Position numbers and translations under genes: made by a program. This document shows, piece after piece, positions 10,546 through 20,052 of a DNA stretch of 28,219 nt (positions within the stretch are counted from its first letter, which is position 1; every line of letters starts with the position of its first letter). Under the pieces are notes generated by a model that did no database searches, was not told the DNA's origin, and saw only the letters and a list, made by a program, of their open reading frames with translations. Origin of the DNA: Pelargonium nanum (taxonomy: Eukaryota > Streptophyta > Magnoliopsida > Geraniales > Geraniaceae); contig JAYMTF010000931.1 in assembly GCA_036897485.1 (NCBI GenBank), positions 1 through 28,219 on the forward strand, written 5' to 3'.

Positions 10546-11458
10546 TTATGATTTCTAATATTATTTGTTACAATATAAAATTTATTAAAAAAATAAAATC
10601 AGTTTTTTTGGACAATCATCCGGCCCAATTTCTTTTTTCACCACTCCTCTAATTATTTCATAATATAGGCCCAACTTTCAGCCCATTTACTTTTCTTCTT
10701 TTTCTTTATCCACTCAGAGTACCAATCAATTCTTTTTTCCTTTCTAATTCATCAAATAAGCCCATCTGTTTTAAGGCCCAATAAGCCCATCTATTTTAAT
10801 ACCCCACTTTTTTTCTTCTCTTGGAAATAAAATATGTTTAATTAAATCTATAAAAAAAATATAGACTTGATGAGTTTTGAATTCATGATATCTGAAATAA
10901 TGAATTTTATATCAAATACAAATACAAGTTAACAAACGCAACATAACAAAACAAATTATACGAACGCTATCTAAGTGAAGTATTTTAGAGTACAAATCCA
11001 ATAGTAATATAAATTTATGATAGTACAATGTCATATTTTGGAAAACAAATTTCAAGCAATTCAAATTGATAATGGCAAATACAGGTACAACTGGTAGATT
11101 CAGGTAGAATTAATAAAGAAACCAATTTAATTTGCTGAACTACCCCACCAAATTCTGTCCACCACAGCATTTTCATCTCACACTCAAAAGCTTCAAGTAC
11201 AACTATTTCGTCCATTTTCACATTAATTAAGCTTCAACAACACACAAATTTCATTCACCAGACAAAAATAGAAACTAAGCAAAGCAAAAACAAAACAGTA
11301 TTAAGTATAACAAATTCAAGATAAAGAAAATGAGCTAGTTTGTCGTCCAAACAAGACTCGCTAAGAATAGGTGCAACATCAATAAAACATACTAAATTGG
11401 TCACTACTGCTTAAAACGTAACACAAAACAATAATTCAAATTGGTCGGAAATCTTCCA
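10546..11458. other. Intergenic DNA downstream of the GDSL gene
   Basis: The left part holds a cluster of GCCCA motifs (10622-10789), including a 19-bp direct repeat (10755-10773 and 10780-10798, one mismatch). The right part next to 11459 is the probable 3' UTR region of the GDSL gene. A 68-codon minus-strand frame at 11015-11221 matches no family known to me and is not called. Confidence 0.5.
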
Positions 11459-13012
11459 TTAATAATCTCTAAGTTGTTTCAGATTCATTGGAGATATGTA
11501 TCGAGTGTCGCCATAGAGAAGTTGCTTGGCAATGATAAGATTCGCAGCCTCACTCGGATGGTACGGATCCCAAAAAACATGCTTGTCCCTGTTCTCGCAC
11601 AAGCTCGAGGTTGGTCCGCACGGAACTATCCCCGCAAATTGGCCTCCGTTTCCGCAACAAGCTTTACTCGCAGTTTCAAAACCTGTACGTATGCATAAAT
11701 TCAAAATCATCAAAATTAGCATCTAATCATCTATGCAATATTATGAACTTGAAAGATTTATTAAGTACGAGGTACGTTACGTACCATGTTTTTTGTAATT
11801 TGTGATGACATCCGCAACTAGGTCATAGACATTGGCATGAACAAATGTAGATCCGGGAAGATTTTCGTTTAGTTCCGTCAAAAGATCTTTCAACCGGCCA
11901 TTGTACTGGCGAGCTAGCTTGTTAGGCAAGTCTACACACTCGTCTTCATTCAATTGATTAATTGTTTTCTGATATGGTATGCATCCGATTGGTCCAACAT
12001 TTCCTATCACAAATTTGCGAGCGTCCAATTTGTAAAGTCTCTGTGACAATTAAACAAGCGTTACATTTTATTCAACGAAAATTTGCAATATATAGCTTAA
12101 AAAATGAGAGATAACGTACTGTGAGTTGTATCCTGAAGTGAGAGATCATGTCTTCCACGAAAGCATCCGGGCTCTCGGAGATTCTTGCTCCGACGGAGAG
12201 AACCGGAAGAAGATAATTGTTGAGAAAATCATTTGCTCCGATCGTGATTGAGAAGATGGATTGCTTCATGAGGAAATCTTTTGCCTTTGAGGAACCTAAC
12301 AATTTGTCAATTTGCTTCCGAGTGATGTTGAAGTAATCAACTTGGATATCCAATCCCAATCTATTCACCTGAAAAAAAAAATATACATAGCACATATACA
12401 ATTGTGGGTTAAAACAATTAATAATAATTAGAGAAAATAATCATAAGAATAGTAATTAAATATAAGTTTCATGTTTTTACAAATATTCTTCCTGTGGCAT
12501 TCATGATCCCTCCTCCTCCTGATGCGTAGTTGACACCATACAATATATTTTTTCCGGTAGCATTTGGTGACAAAAACGGTAGAGCATAGTTTGGTTGTCC
12601 CAATTCTTCTCCTGAAAAATATATTGAACAAACTCAAAATTTAGTCACGTCAATCTATAGTACAACATTTCATTATGATTGTATTCAGAGTCTGATTCGA
12701 CGAGAAACTATGTATATTCACGAAAGAGTTAGAGATAGTCGATAAATTACCTACTATGTCGCCAATGGTTCTTCCATTGGTGAAGCGGCCGGTAGGGTTA
12801 CCCTTGGAAGCCTTAAAGTCGATCCCATTAGGTTTAATATTGGCCTTAGACAAGGTGGGAAGATAGTTATTGTTCCCGGCGTCGACTAGCGAGTCGCCAA
12901 AGATAAAAGAAGCTCCCAATCCTTTCTCAGCAGCCTCTCCGAAACCATGCAAGAAGAAGAAGAAGAAAGCTACCAAGGCCGATAATGGAGTCAAAGAATT
13001 GTATTTGGTCAT
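11459..13012 (-). CDS. GDSL esterase/lipase, secreted (At4g16230-like)
   Basis: Five exons: 13012-12751, 12611-12481, 12368-12120, 12040-11785 and 11682-11459. All introns are GT-AG and the phases close, giving 373 residues, the normal length for plant GDSL lipases. These SGNH hydrolases cleave ester bonds in lipids, cutin or acylated small molecules, usually outside the cell. An N-terminal hydrophobic segment (about residues 10-25, with a five-Phe run) is a signal peptide. Conserved blocks are present: block I FIFGDSLVDAGNNNY with the nucleophile Ser41; the block II glycine in NYASGGGG (about 119-122); block III GAND with Asn177; and block V DPYH with Asp338 and His341. The internal VGPIGCIPYQ and the ACCGNGGQFAG cysteine segment are also typical. 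I recall the closest wording in At4g16230-type proteins. No broken motif is seen. Its true substrate cannot be told from sequence. Confidence 0.95.
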
Positions 13013-13073
13013 GGTGCTCTTAATTTGATGGCTACAAGGTCATGAAACCATTATATATATATATATATATATA
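13013..13073 (-). promoter_or_regulatory. GDSL proximal promoter with (TA)n tract
   Basis: An uninterrupted (TA)11 tract at 13052-13073 lies 40-61 nt upstream of the GDSL ATG. No other TATA-like motif sits between it and the ATG, so this dinucleotide run probably provides the TATA function and leaves a very short leader. It is also a probable length-variable microsatellite. Confidence 0.4.
13052..13073. repeat. (TA)11 microsatellite
   Basis: Perfect alternating TA over 22 bp, immediately upstream of the GDSL gene. Confidence 0.9.
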
Positions 13074-13589
13074 CATTGATGAAACTTGTAGAGTAGCTAG
13101 CAATGTTGGTGAGACCGAAGAGTGTAGAGGATGAGCTGGTCATGGAATTACGTGTGGTGGTTCATCAACAATGGCTGCAATTTTCCCAACGTGCCCATGA
13201 AACTGGTGATGTTGCTTTCGGGATAAGAAAAAGATCGGGGTACAGACGGATACGGATTGGTGTGAAAGTCAAAACTCACGAGGCTTTGTGATTTTAGCTT
13301 TTGTAAATCAAGTAATTAAGCCAATGATCAATCGATGAAGTGCGCATCAAAACATATTGTAATGTTACATAAGTTTATAAAAATATTATACTGTTGTTTC
13401 AATTGATTGTCTTTTGTATTTACATTGAGTTGATCGAAATATTTATTCACTAACATAAATTTGTTAGAATTTTGCCGTTCTCAATTTCTCATAGACAGGA
13501 TCAAATGATTTTTTTTGAAATAGACACGATCAAATGATTAATATTACAATCATTAGTATTAATTGAAGATATAAAAAAATGTAAAAGAC

Positions 13590-13735
13590 TTAATTTGGTT
13601 CTTGAACTTTCGATTCAATTTAGTCTATATTTTTTTTTAATTTAAAATAGTCCTTGAATTTTTGTATTTCGACCCAAAATAGTCTCTGAACTTTCGTTTT
13701 CGACCCAGAATATTCCTTAAACTTAGACTACCAAC
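13590..13735. repeat. Degenerate tandem repeats (~31 bp), probable transposon end
   Basis: Units of the form AATAGTC-CTTGAA-TTT-G-ATTTCGACCC recur about four times with many differences. This pattern is common in the subterminal regions of plant DNA transposons. I found no matching inverted partner up to 14400, so it is probably a single decayed end. Confidence 0.5.
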
Positions 13736-14072
13736 AACCAACCACATGAGACCATGTGGACGACTTAGCTTGTAAATATAAATAATCTCCTTGATAACAA
13801 GAGATATCCATAATTTACTTAAAGATATTCTCTCTACTTTATCTCTCTAGAATTGTCTCTAGAACCTCTCTAGCAAAGTGTGGTTTGGAATACTCACGCG
13901 TGAGATGGATTTCCGGCTACACACTTATGTCTTCTGCTAATAGTGTGTTATTCTTGTGCATACTCTAAAATTCCTGGGAGCAAGGTCTCGAGCTTCCAGC
14001 TCTATCCCTAAGGGCCCTATCCACAAGCGTTCCAAGAGACCAAACTTCCAACTTCATCCCAAAATTTCATTA

Positions 14073-14108
14073 CATTTCACATTTTCAAGACATTTCACAT
14101 TTTCAAGA
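14073..14108. repeat. 18-bp perfect tandem duplication
   Basis: CATTTCACATTTTCAAGA occurs twice head to tail (14073-14090 and 14091-14108) in non-coding DNA. Confidence 0.9.
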
Positions 14109-14678
14109 CAACTACTTTAGTAAGTGAACAAAACAAGACCACACTATATTGTGCCAAATTTGACCGAGTGATCAAAAGGGTGTATCACCATTGATCATCT
14201 CTTAGTGTCAAGCAAATAATGGACTGAAATAACTTGATTCATACATATTGGTAACTGGGTAAGTACCAAGATATTAAGGATCTGGCAAAAATATGAGCCA
14301 ACCAACTATTTACTAAATCCTGGTACTACTCTATACACTCCAAAACTTGGCAAGTCTGTTTTAAGGCTATTTTGCCCATTAATGAGCTACAAGAACCTGC
14401 TATTTACTTGTCCATTCATTGCAGCAAAACACACACACTGTTTTCAGCATCCTCATGTGATGGATTGATACTCCACTGCAAAAGAACACAAGCCAAGTCA
14501 GTCCAGCTTGTTTATTAGTAGCAAAATTGTTGAGACTCAGAACATTGAAGAGCATAATCAACTTCATAGTAGCGAGACTTGGCATTTCGTTAAATTGATA
14601 AACAAGACATGTTCCAAAATCAAATTATGCATATCTGGTGAGATCTCTTACCTAGCGGTATCAATGAGTACACTTGAA

Positions 14679-16121
14679 CTAGTGTTTTCTGAAAATAGAG
14701 ACTCTCAAAATAGGAACTCTGATCCTCCTAATCAGCTCAAAGACGCAAACATCATCTACCTGCAGCTTATTTGCAGTTACAAAATTTTTCCAGCCGGCAT
14801 AAATCCTTCCCACATCATCCGGATAGGTGACCATATTCACAGACCATGTTTTGTTCCCAACTTGAAGCAACACCTTCAGCTCTCTCTCCTTGATGTAATT
14901 GCTCGTAAACACCAACGGTACAGCCTGCAACAAGTTGACATCACAAGGGCAAAATGAGGATTGCTGCTCAAGATCATTGCATATTTTTACAATGGTTGAT
15001 TCCGTAGTGTTTAATTCAGTGATTTCTTTGTTTGTTTTGAACTATATTTATGTTATAATGTGTACATTGATCACTAGAAAAGCTTGTACAGCATAACCAT
15101 CTAAAGAATCTTTCTAGATCGGAAATTTAGCTTCTTGAGATCTTACCAAGAATCGCAGAGTCAAATAAGCACGCCCCATAGCTTTAAAGAAACAAGGATA
15201 CTTGGAACCAGAGGCGTATCTTTCAGCAGCTTCAAGAGCACTATATGTCTCTTCACTTTCTTCCATGGATTCCTCCTCGGATTCAAGTTCTTCACTTGAA
15301 ATAGGTTTCTCAAATTCCTTGCTAGTCATGCCAGGCTCCTTTAAGCAGCCGTTTTTTGCATATATTCTGACATGAAAGTTTGATCCCCCTTCGTACTTGA
15401 AAACAAGAAAGTCGGCATACACTAAAGAGTTATCTTTAACGAAAGCCTCCCAACCCCTTCCCAAAAACAAATCTTCGCCAATCTTTTGGGGCTTAACATA
15501 CCAATATTGTCCTGAATTGTGAAGCTTGAACTCCTGAGGTAAAACTGCACCCAAATGCTTGACAAAATCACGCGGGACTTTCTATAAGAGCCAAAGAATT
15601 CAATACCCGTGAAGATCAGAAACTCTTCTTCAAATTAAAAACAGTCTCGCAGAAATCAGATACTAAAGCTGCAAACTTTGTATTGATGAATATTACAAAA
15701 TTTTCCATAATGCTCTACATGGCAGAGAAGATTTGTCAAATAATTACAAAAAAAGAAGCTTGAACACATAATTTTCTGTCAAAAACTACAGTGTCTGATC
15801 AAGAAAATCTTTATTTTGGTACAGAACTAAACATGTCAGACACAAAAACTAACCACTGAGTTAATTACTTAGTCTCTTGATTAAGAAAAAACTTTATTAG
15901 ATTCTTGTTCACCATACATGACACACACAAAATTTTCTGTCAAAAACCCACTAATCTACTTGATGGAAGCATAATGATATTTAGATAAATAGCTAAGCAA
16001 ACAGAGGCAGAGAAGAGAACAAATTAAAGAGAATGTTGGCATTACGTACCAGATGTTGAGAGCAGACATGAGGAACATATACTTTGAAAAACTCTGGAGT
16101 TTCCTTCCTCCCACGTTTCAT
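14679..16121 (-). CDS. REM-A: REM-type B3 transcription factor with two B3 domains
   Basis: Three exons: 16121-16050, 15581-15147 and 14924-14679, all joined in phase 0, giving 250 residues. B3 domain 1 covers about residues 10-103 (PEFFKVYVP, KVPRDFVKHLG, GWEAFVKDNSL, DFLVFKYEG). B3 domain 2 covers 151-248 (YPCFFKAM, AVPLVFTSNYI, GWKNFVTANKLQVDDVCVFEL, VSIFRKH). The linker at about 114-135 is strongly acidic (ESEEESMEESEE) and ends in an AAERY-SGSKYP segment shared in part with REM-B. REM proteins are nuclear and bind DNA, often with weak sequence specificity (VRN1 is the best-studied member), and many act in reproductive meristems. The B3 fold is intact in both domains. The acidic linker could be an activation or histone-contact surface, which is inference. 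It is the leftmost of five tandem co-oriented REM genes. Confidence 0.92.
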
Positions 16122-16142
16122 CTTCCTTGTTAAACCCAATCA

Positions 16143-16227
16143 AAACCCTAATCACCAATTAAGGAAGTGTTAGCTACCAACATTCTTATAGCAAATTCCA
16201 ATTCGTAACGGCTGTATTTTTTATATA
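16143..16227 (-). promoter_or_regulatory. REM-A promoter: TATA box and telo-box-like motif
   Basis: On the minus strand TATATAAAA (16219-16227) lies about 100 nt upstream of the REM-A ATG, and TTAGGGTTT (16143-16151) lies 22-30 nt upstream of it, in the probable leader. Telo boxes near transcription starts are common in plant genes expressed in dividing cells. The assignment is by motif and distance. Confidence 0.5.
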
Positions 16228-16611
16228 ACTATATTAATTATTACGAGAAACACAGTAATAAATGATATAGGCCGAGAACCAAGACAATGATGGACTTTGG
16301 AAGATTTATGTAGTGGCCATGCAGCAGCAGACCCAATTCGTATCTGGGCCTGTCTCCTGGATATTTATTTCTTTTCGTACTAATTATTTAATGTTAAAGT
16401 ACTATTAGGTGGTTTTTTTGGTAACACTTCCATTTGCTGCTTGTAGAACTAGTTATTGTTTTTATATTAATATTTTATTATGTCATTATTACAAAAATGA
16501 GGAGGAGAACAATTTTTTCTCTATTTATTCTGACATAAATAAAAAATTTAATTTTTTTTTCACTCCTCCATCATTACAAAATAGAGAGAAAATCTGATCT
16601 TTTTTTTATAA

Positions 16612-17948
16612 GAAACATGATCCATTTTGGTGCTCAAAAAGTTCTTAATAGGTCATATTGGTACTCAAATTAATAATTAGGCCAATTTCATATCTAATTT
16701 AAAGTTGCTGGGCCAAATTAGTACTCACACTTAACTCTGTTATTCAAATGTTAAATTTATAATGACATGGCATGACAAAGCTACATTTAAGGAATAAAAT
16801 ATTTGATTGTAGAAGTATTTTGCAACAAAACATACCAAATTGTTTTATGAGTTTGAATATTACTTCTTTTGTTTGCAGTGATATTAATTGTGTTGGAAAG
16901 AGAATACTTGATTTTGGTGAAGATTGAAGGAGAGAACAACCGCCATTGAAGAATTTTTTTTATGCAAAGGTACAAACAATGATTATATCAGCAAAATAAA
17001 ATTAGGGTTTTTTTAAGAATTAGAGGATTTGATAATGATATTTTCAGCCATTGAAGACTTGATTAGTAACAGTAATATTTGTGTTACTTTCTTCTTTTCT
17101 GTATTTTAATAATGGTATTTTCTAACAATGATTTGCAAGTGCCAGTATACTTATTATGTTATTGCTTGATTTTAGTTAATGATCAAAGAAGTTTTCATTA
17201 TTCTTTTCCATGTATTGATTCTAGACAAGAGGCAAAAAGAGGTAAGCAGATCCATCATGGAGAGATTCTTGCTCCAAGAATAATGAACGAAGATGAACAT
17301 TTTCATATTATGTCGTGGATGCTACGTGAAATTGATATTTTATATTATTTTCATTCATAATTTTAATAATATTACGTTGGAGATTTGGAATCAAAACTGA
17401 ACTATATGTGATCCAACTTTTGCTTTCAATTTCACAAATTCTCATGTTTTTTTTTATCTCTTTTAATTAGTGAATTATATGTGATGCAACTTTAATAATA
17501 TATTCGAAACAATGTATATAGATTGATTTTAGACATTTCATTTTATTTGATTTTATAATAATTAACCATACTTAGTCAGTTGATAATCAAATGTATTGAT
17601 ACAATGAACTGACAAATAATGAACTACTAGGCAGAGAGTTGAATACATTCTGCGTAGTTGAAACCAAAAAAGTTTAAAATAAGTGTTTAATCGAAATTAA
17701 GATATGATATTTTGTAAAAAAGATAAGGTTAAAACTTAAATTCAATTAGTATTAATTTATTTTTATTTTTATTTTTTAGTATTTGTGCCATGTAAGCATA
17801 ATTGGATGGAAATACTAACGGTATTATGCATTGAGTACTAATTTGACCTTTAAACTTTAAATGAGGTATGCAATTGAGCCAAATTTTAATTTGAGTACTA
17901 ATATGGTCTTTTAAAACTTATTTGAGCACCAAAATGGACCTTGTCTCT
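16612..17948. mobile_element. 1.34-kb MULE-like element with ~160-bp terminal inverted repeats
   Basis: The left end (16612-~16772) matches the reverse complement of the right end (~17786-17948) with many substitutions and small indels. Shared blocks include TCCATTTTGGTGCTCAA, TTAGTACTCA and ACATGGCA. A perfect 10-bp direct repeat TTTTTTATAA flanks it (16602-16611 and, overlapping the last base by one, 17948-17957), so the edges are uncertain by a base or two. Long inverted ends with a 9-10 bp duplication indicate a Mutator-like element. The interior is AT-rich. A 93-codon plus-strand frame at 17079-17360 has no transposase motif, so the copy looks non-autonomous. The arms have diverged from each other, suggesting an old insertion. 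Confidence 0.78.
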
Positions 17949-17957
17949 TTTTTATAA

Positions 17958-18456
17958 TTTAACATCATTTTAGTGGATGTGCAGCTACTTTTACAGACCC
18001 ACAAGTATTACCAAATAAGTCATAGAATTAGGTTCATTTCATTGTGATTAGCTATTTGTTTTAAGGGTTGAAATTATATTGACCAAAAATTCTCATTGCT
18101 CTTAGAGTTTATATAAAAATTTGAGCACCTAAATTGAGCTAATATTTAAAAATTCATAAACTATTTTTTTGATTTTTTTGACTTTGTCATAACATGACTA
18201 CATAATTAAGCTAGAAGAACATTAAAGCAAACAGAAACCCACATAAAACCACCTATAATTTGATGTCATGTGTTTAGCAGAGCCAAAAAAAGCTACCCAA
18301 CCAAAAGTCCAAACATCCATACATATGTCCTGCTTTCTCTGCAAGACAATCCAATTGGATACAAAAAAAGAAAGAGCCATCATATCATATTGTTTGTCAA
18401 CATCAAAGGGATGGCTTCACTCACCAACCCCACAAGCAAAACAAAACAAAATAAAT
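17958..18456. other. Spacer downstream of REM-B
   Basis: AT-rich sequence between the transposon and the REM-B stop codon. The right part is probably REM-B 3' UTR. Frames on the plus strand at 18268-18630 overlap REM-B antisense and look like shadows of it. Confidence 0.5.
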
Positions 18457-19400
18457 TCAGTTTCTGAATATGGACACTTTCATCACTGCATTTTGGCTCT
18501 TCTTCACCAGCTCAAAAACACAAACATCTCCTTCTTTCAGCCCATTACTATCTGCAAATTCTCCCCAACCTCCATAGATTCTACCAGAAACTCTTTTTGG
18601 ATGATAGTTGACCAGTGTCACACTCCATGATCTCCACCTACTACCAGCTACTACAAGCTTCACTCTGTTCTTATTCTGCTTCTTGAATTGTCTATTCCCA
18701 AATCTCACCGGCACAATCTGTACCAAACACATTAACCACAAGAACTTGTAAAAATTCATTGGAATATATACATGCATGTATGTGTTTGTTTATAAGGTTG
18801 AGCTACAACTAACCAACAAGCGTCTCTTGAGATTTGAGAGACTCATAACAGCAACAAAACCAGGATACTTGGACTCGGACATGTACTTATCAGCAGCTTC
18901 TTTGGGATCTTTAGCTCCATTTCTTGATTTCTTCTTGTGTTCATTATCTTTTTCAAGCGAAACTGGGTTCTTCACCATGACAGATTTGGTTGGTTCGATT
19001 ATGCTAAACTCCTTTTCAACGGCGTTTTTGCCAAAAACCATCACACTGAAGTGTGAGCTACTGATCCCAGTCCCAGGTGCATACTTGAAAACAAGCAAGT
19101 CTTTGCTTTTGAGATCATGGTCTCTAACAAAAGCTGTCCAGCCCTCTTTGAAAAACAAATCATGTTTCACTTTTTCAATACTCACTTCCCAAAACACCTT
19201 ACAAGGACCCACAATCTTGGTTTTATGAGGCTGAACACCAAACTGCTTCACAAATTCTGGAGGAATCATCTGCAACAAAGATATATAAGAAATGAAGAAT
19301 GATCTAGAGAGAGAGAGATAGAGAGAGAGAAAGTTACCAACTGGGTTGAATAATCAGCAACAAGAGGCTTAAAGAAGTGAGGCTCTGTTTTTTTCTCCAT
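18457..19400 (-). CDS. REM-B: REM-type B3 transcription factor with two B3 domains
   Basis: Three exons: 19400-19338, 19269-18814 and 18717-18457, phase 0 throughout, giving 259 residues. B3 domain 1 covers about residues 8-104 (PHFFKPLV, MIPPEFVKQFG, GWTAFVRDHDLKSKDLLVFKY, FSVMVFGKN). A basic Lys/Arg linker (about 129-140, HKKKSRNGAK), a likely nuclear-localisation signal, precedes DPKEAADKYMSESKYPGF. B3 domain 2 covers about 155-258 (IVPVRFG, WSVTLVNYHP, GWGEFADSNGLKEGDVCVFEL, KVSIFRN). The exon 2 start codon-like ATG at 19269 is internal; the upstream exon supplies the first B3 strand and the real start. Layout and linker wording (AA-x-Y-x-S-x-SKYP) make it the closest neighbour of REM-A. 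A nuclear DNA-binding role is family inference. Confidence 0.92.
19306..19331. repeat. Interrupted (GA)n microsatellite in REM-B intron 1
   Basis: GA dinucleotides with a single interruption (AGAGAGAGAGAT then AGAGAG) lie in the 68-bp first intron, close to the donor site. Confidence 0.85.
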
Positions 19401-19437
19401 GCTACACTATCTTGAAGTGGAAGTGAACACCACTGCA

Positions 19438-19445
19438 ATATATAT
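19438..19445 (-). promoter_or_regulatory. Candidate TATA box of REM-B
   Basis: ATATATAT about 38-45 nt upstream of the REM-B ATG on the minus strand. If it is used the leader is very short. Position and motif only. Confidence 0.35.
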
Positions 19446-20052
19446 TTCCTATAGATCTTGCAAGAAAAAAGGCACATGATGTTTGGTGAAAGTGTATCCA
19501 CGCGCCGCCAATTTATCTGTCAATCACATCTAACAGTGGTGACCAGTGAGCTCTGAAGAACCAATTGGGCCATTGGGGCATGTGATAATCATTTAAAAAG
19601 AACACCACACATGTCACATACTTCATTAAAAATATATATTTTAGATGTAATAAATTGCTTGAATATGTAGTTTAACACAAGCAGTGATAAACTCCATTTT
19701 GAACCTGTAATGTATTAGTATTTGGAAATCACTGTCATGGTAAGTTCAAATTTATTAATTTTATTTTAAAAAATTATAGAGTAGTATCAGAATGTCATGT
19801 TCCATAGTTAGTTAATGGGTGTTCCAATTTTTGCAACCTGAAACTTGAACTGCACATACAATATATAGTTGACTTTACCAATACAAGATTATCAATCCAA
19901 ATTGTAGAAATGGTTTCAAAGATTGCATTGTTTATGGCCAACCAAATGTGCCAAAGAGTGACCTGAATGGAAATGATTTCAAGTGCAGAAGGCCTAGACT
20001 TCAGACCTGTGCATCATGGCTTTGTTGTTTGATCCAATATACTGACAGAACC
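19446..20052. other. Intergenic spacer between REM-B promoter and REM-C 3' end
   Basis: About 600 bp, AT-rich, with no recognised gene or repeat. It should contain the distal REM-B promoter and the REM-C 3' UTR. Confidence 0.5.

Larger units (their letters stand above)
13074..14678. other. Intergenic region between GDSL gene and REM-A, with small repeats
   Basis: No gene is recognised. A short plus-strand frame at 13103-13291 (62 codons) has no family resemblance. Small repeats are present: ATAGACA-G/C-GATCAAATGATT at 13491-13510 and 13520-13539; a degenerate ~31-bp array at about 13590-13735; and an 18-bp tandem duplication at 14073-14108. The stretch next to 14679 is the likely 3' UTR of REM-A. 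Confidence 0.5.

Noticed and set aside
13103-13291. 62-codon plus-strand frame beside the GDSL promoter
   Set aside because: Short, unrecognised and without conserved features; may be promoter DNA.
17079-17360. 93-codon frame inside the 1.34-kb inverted-repeat element as a transposase
   Set aside because: No DDE residues, zinc finger or MULE domain visible; the hydrophobic start looks like chance translation of AT-rich DNA.
18776-19302. Plus-strand frames antisense to REM-B
   Set aside because: They lie opposite conserved B3 exons and mirror their codon structure; no independent evidence.
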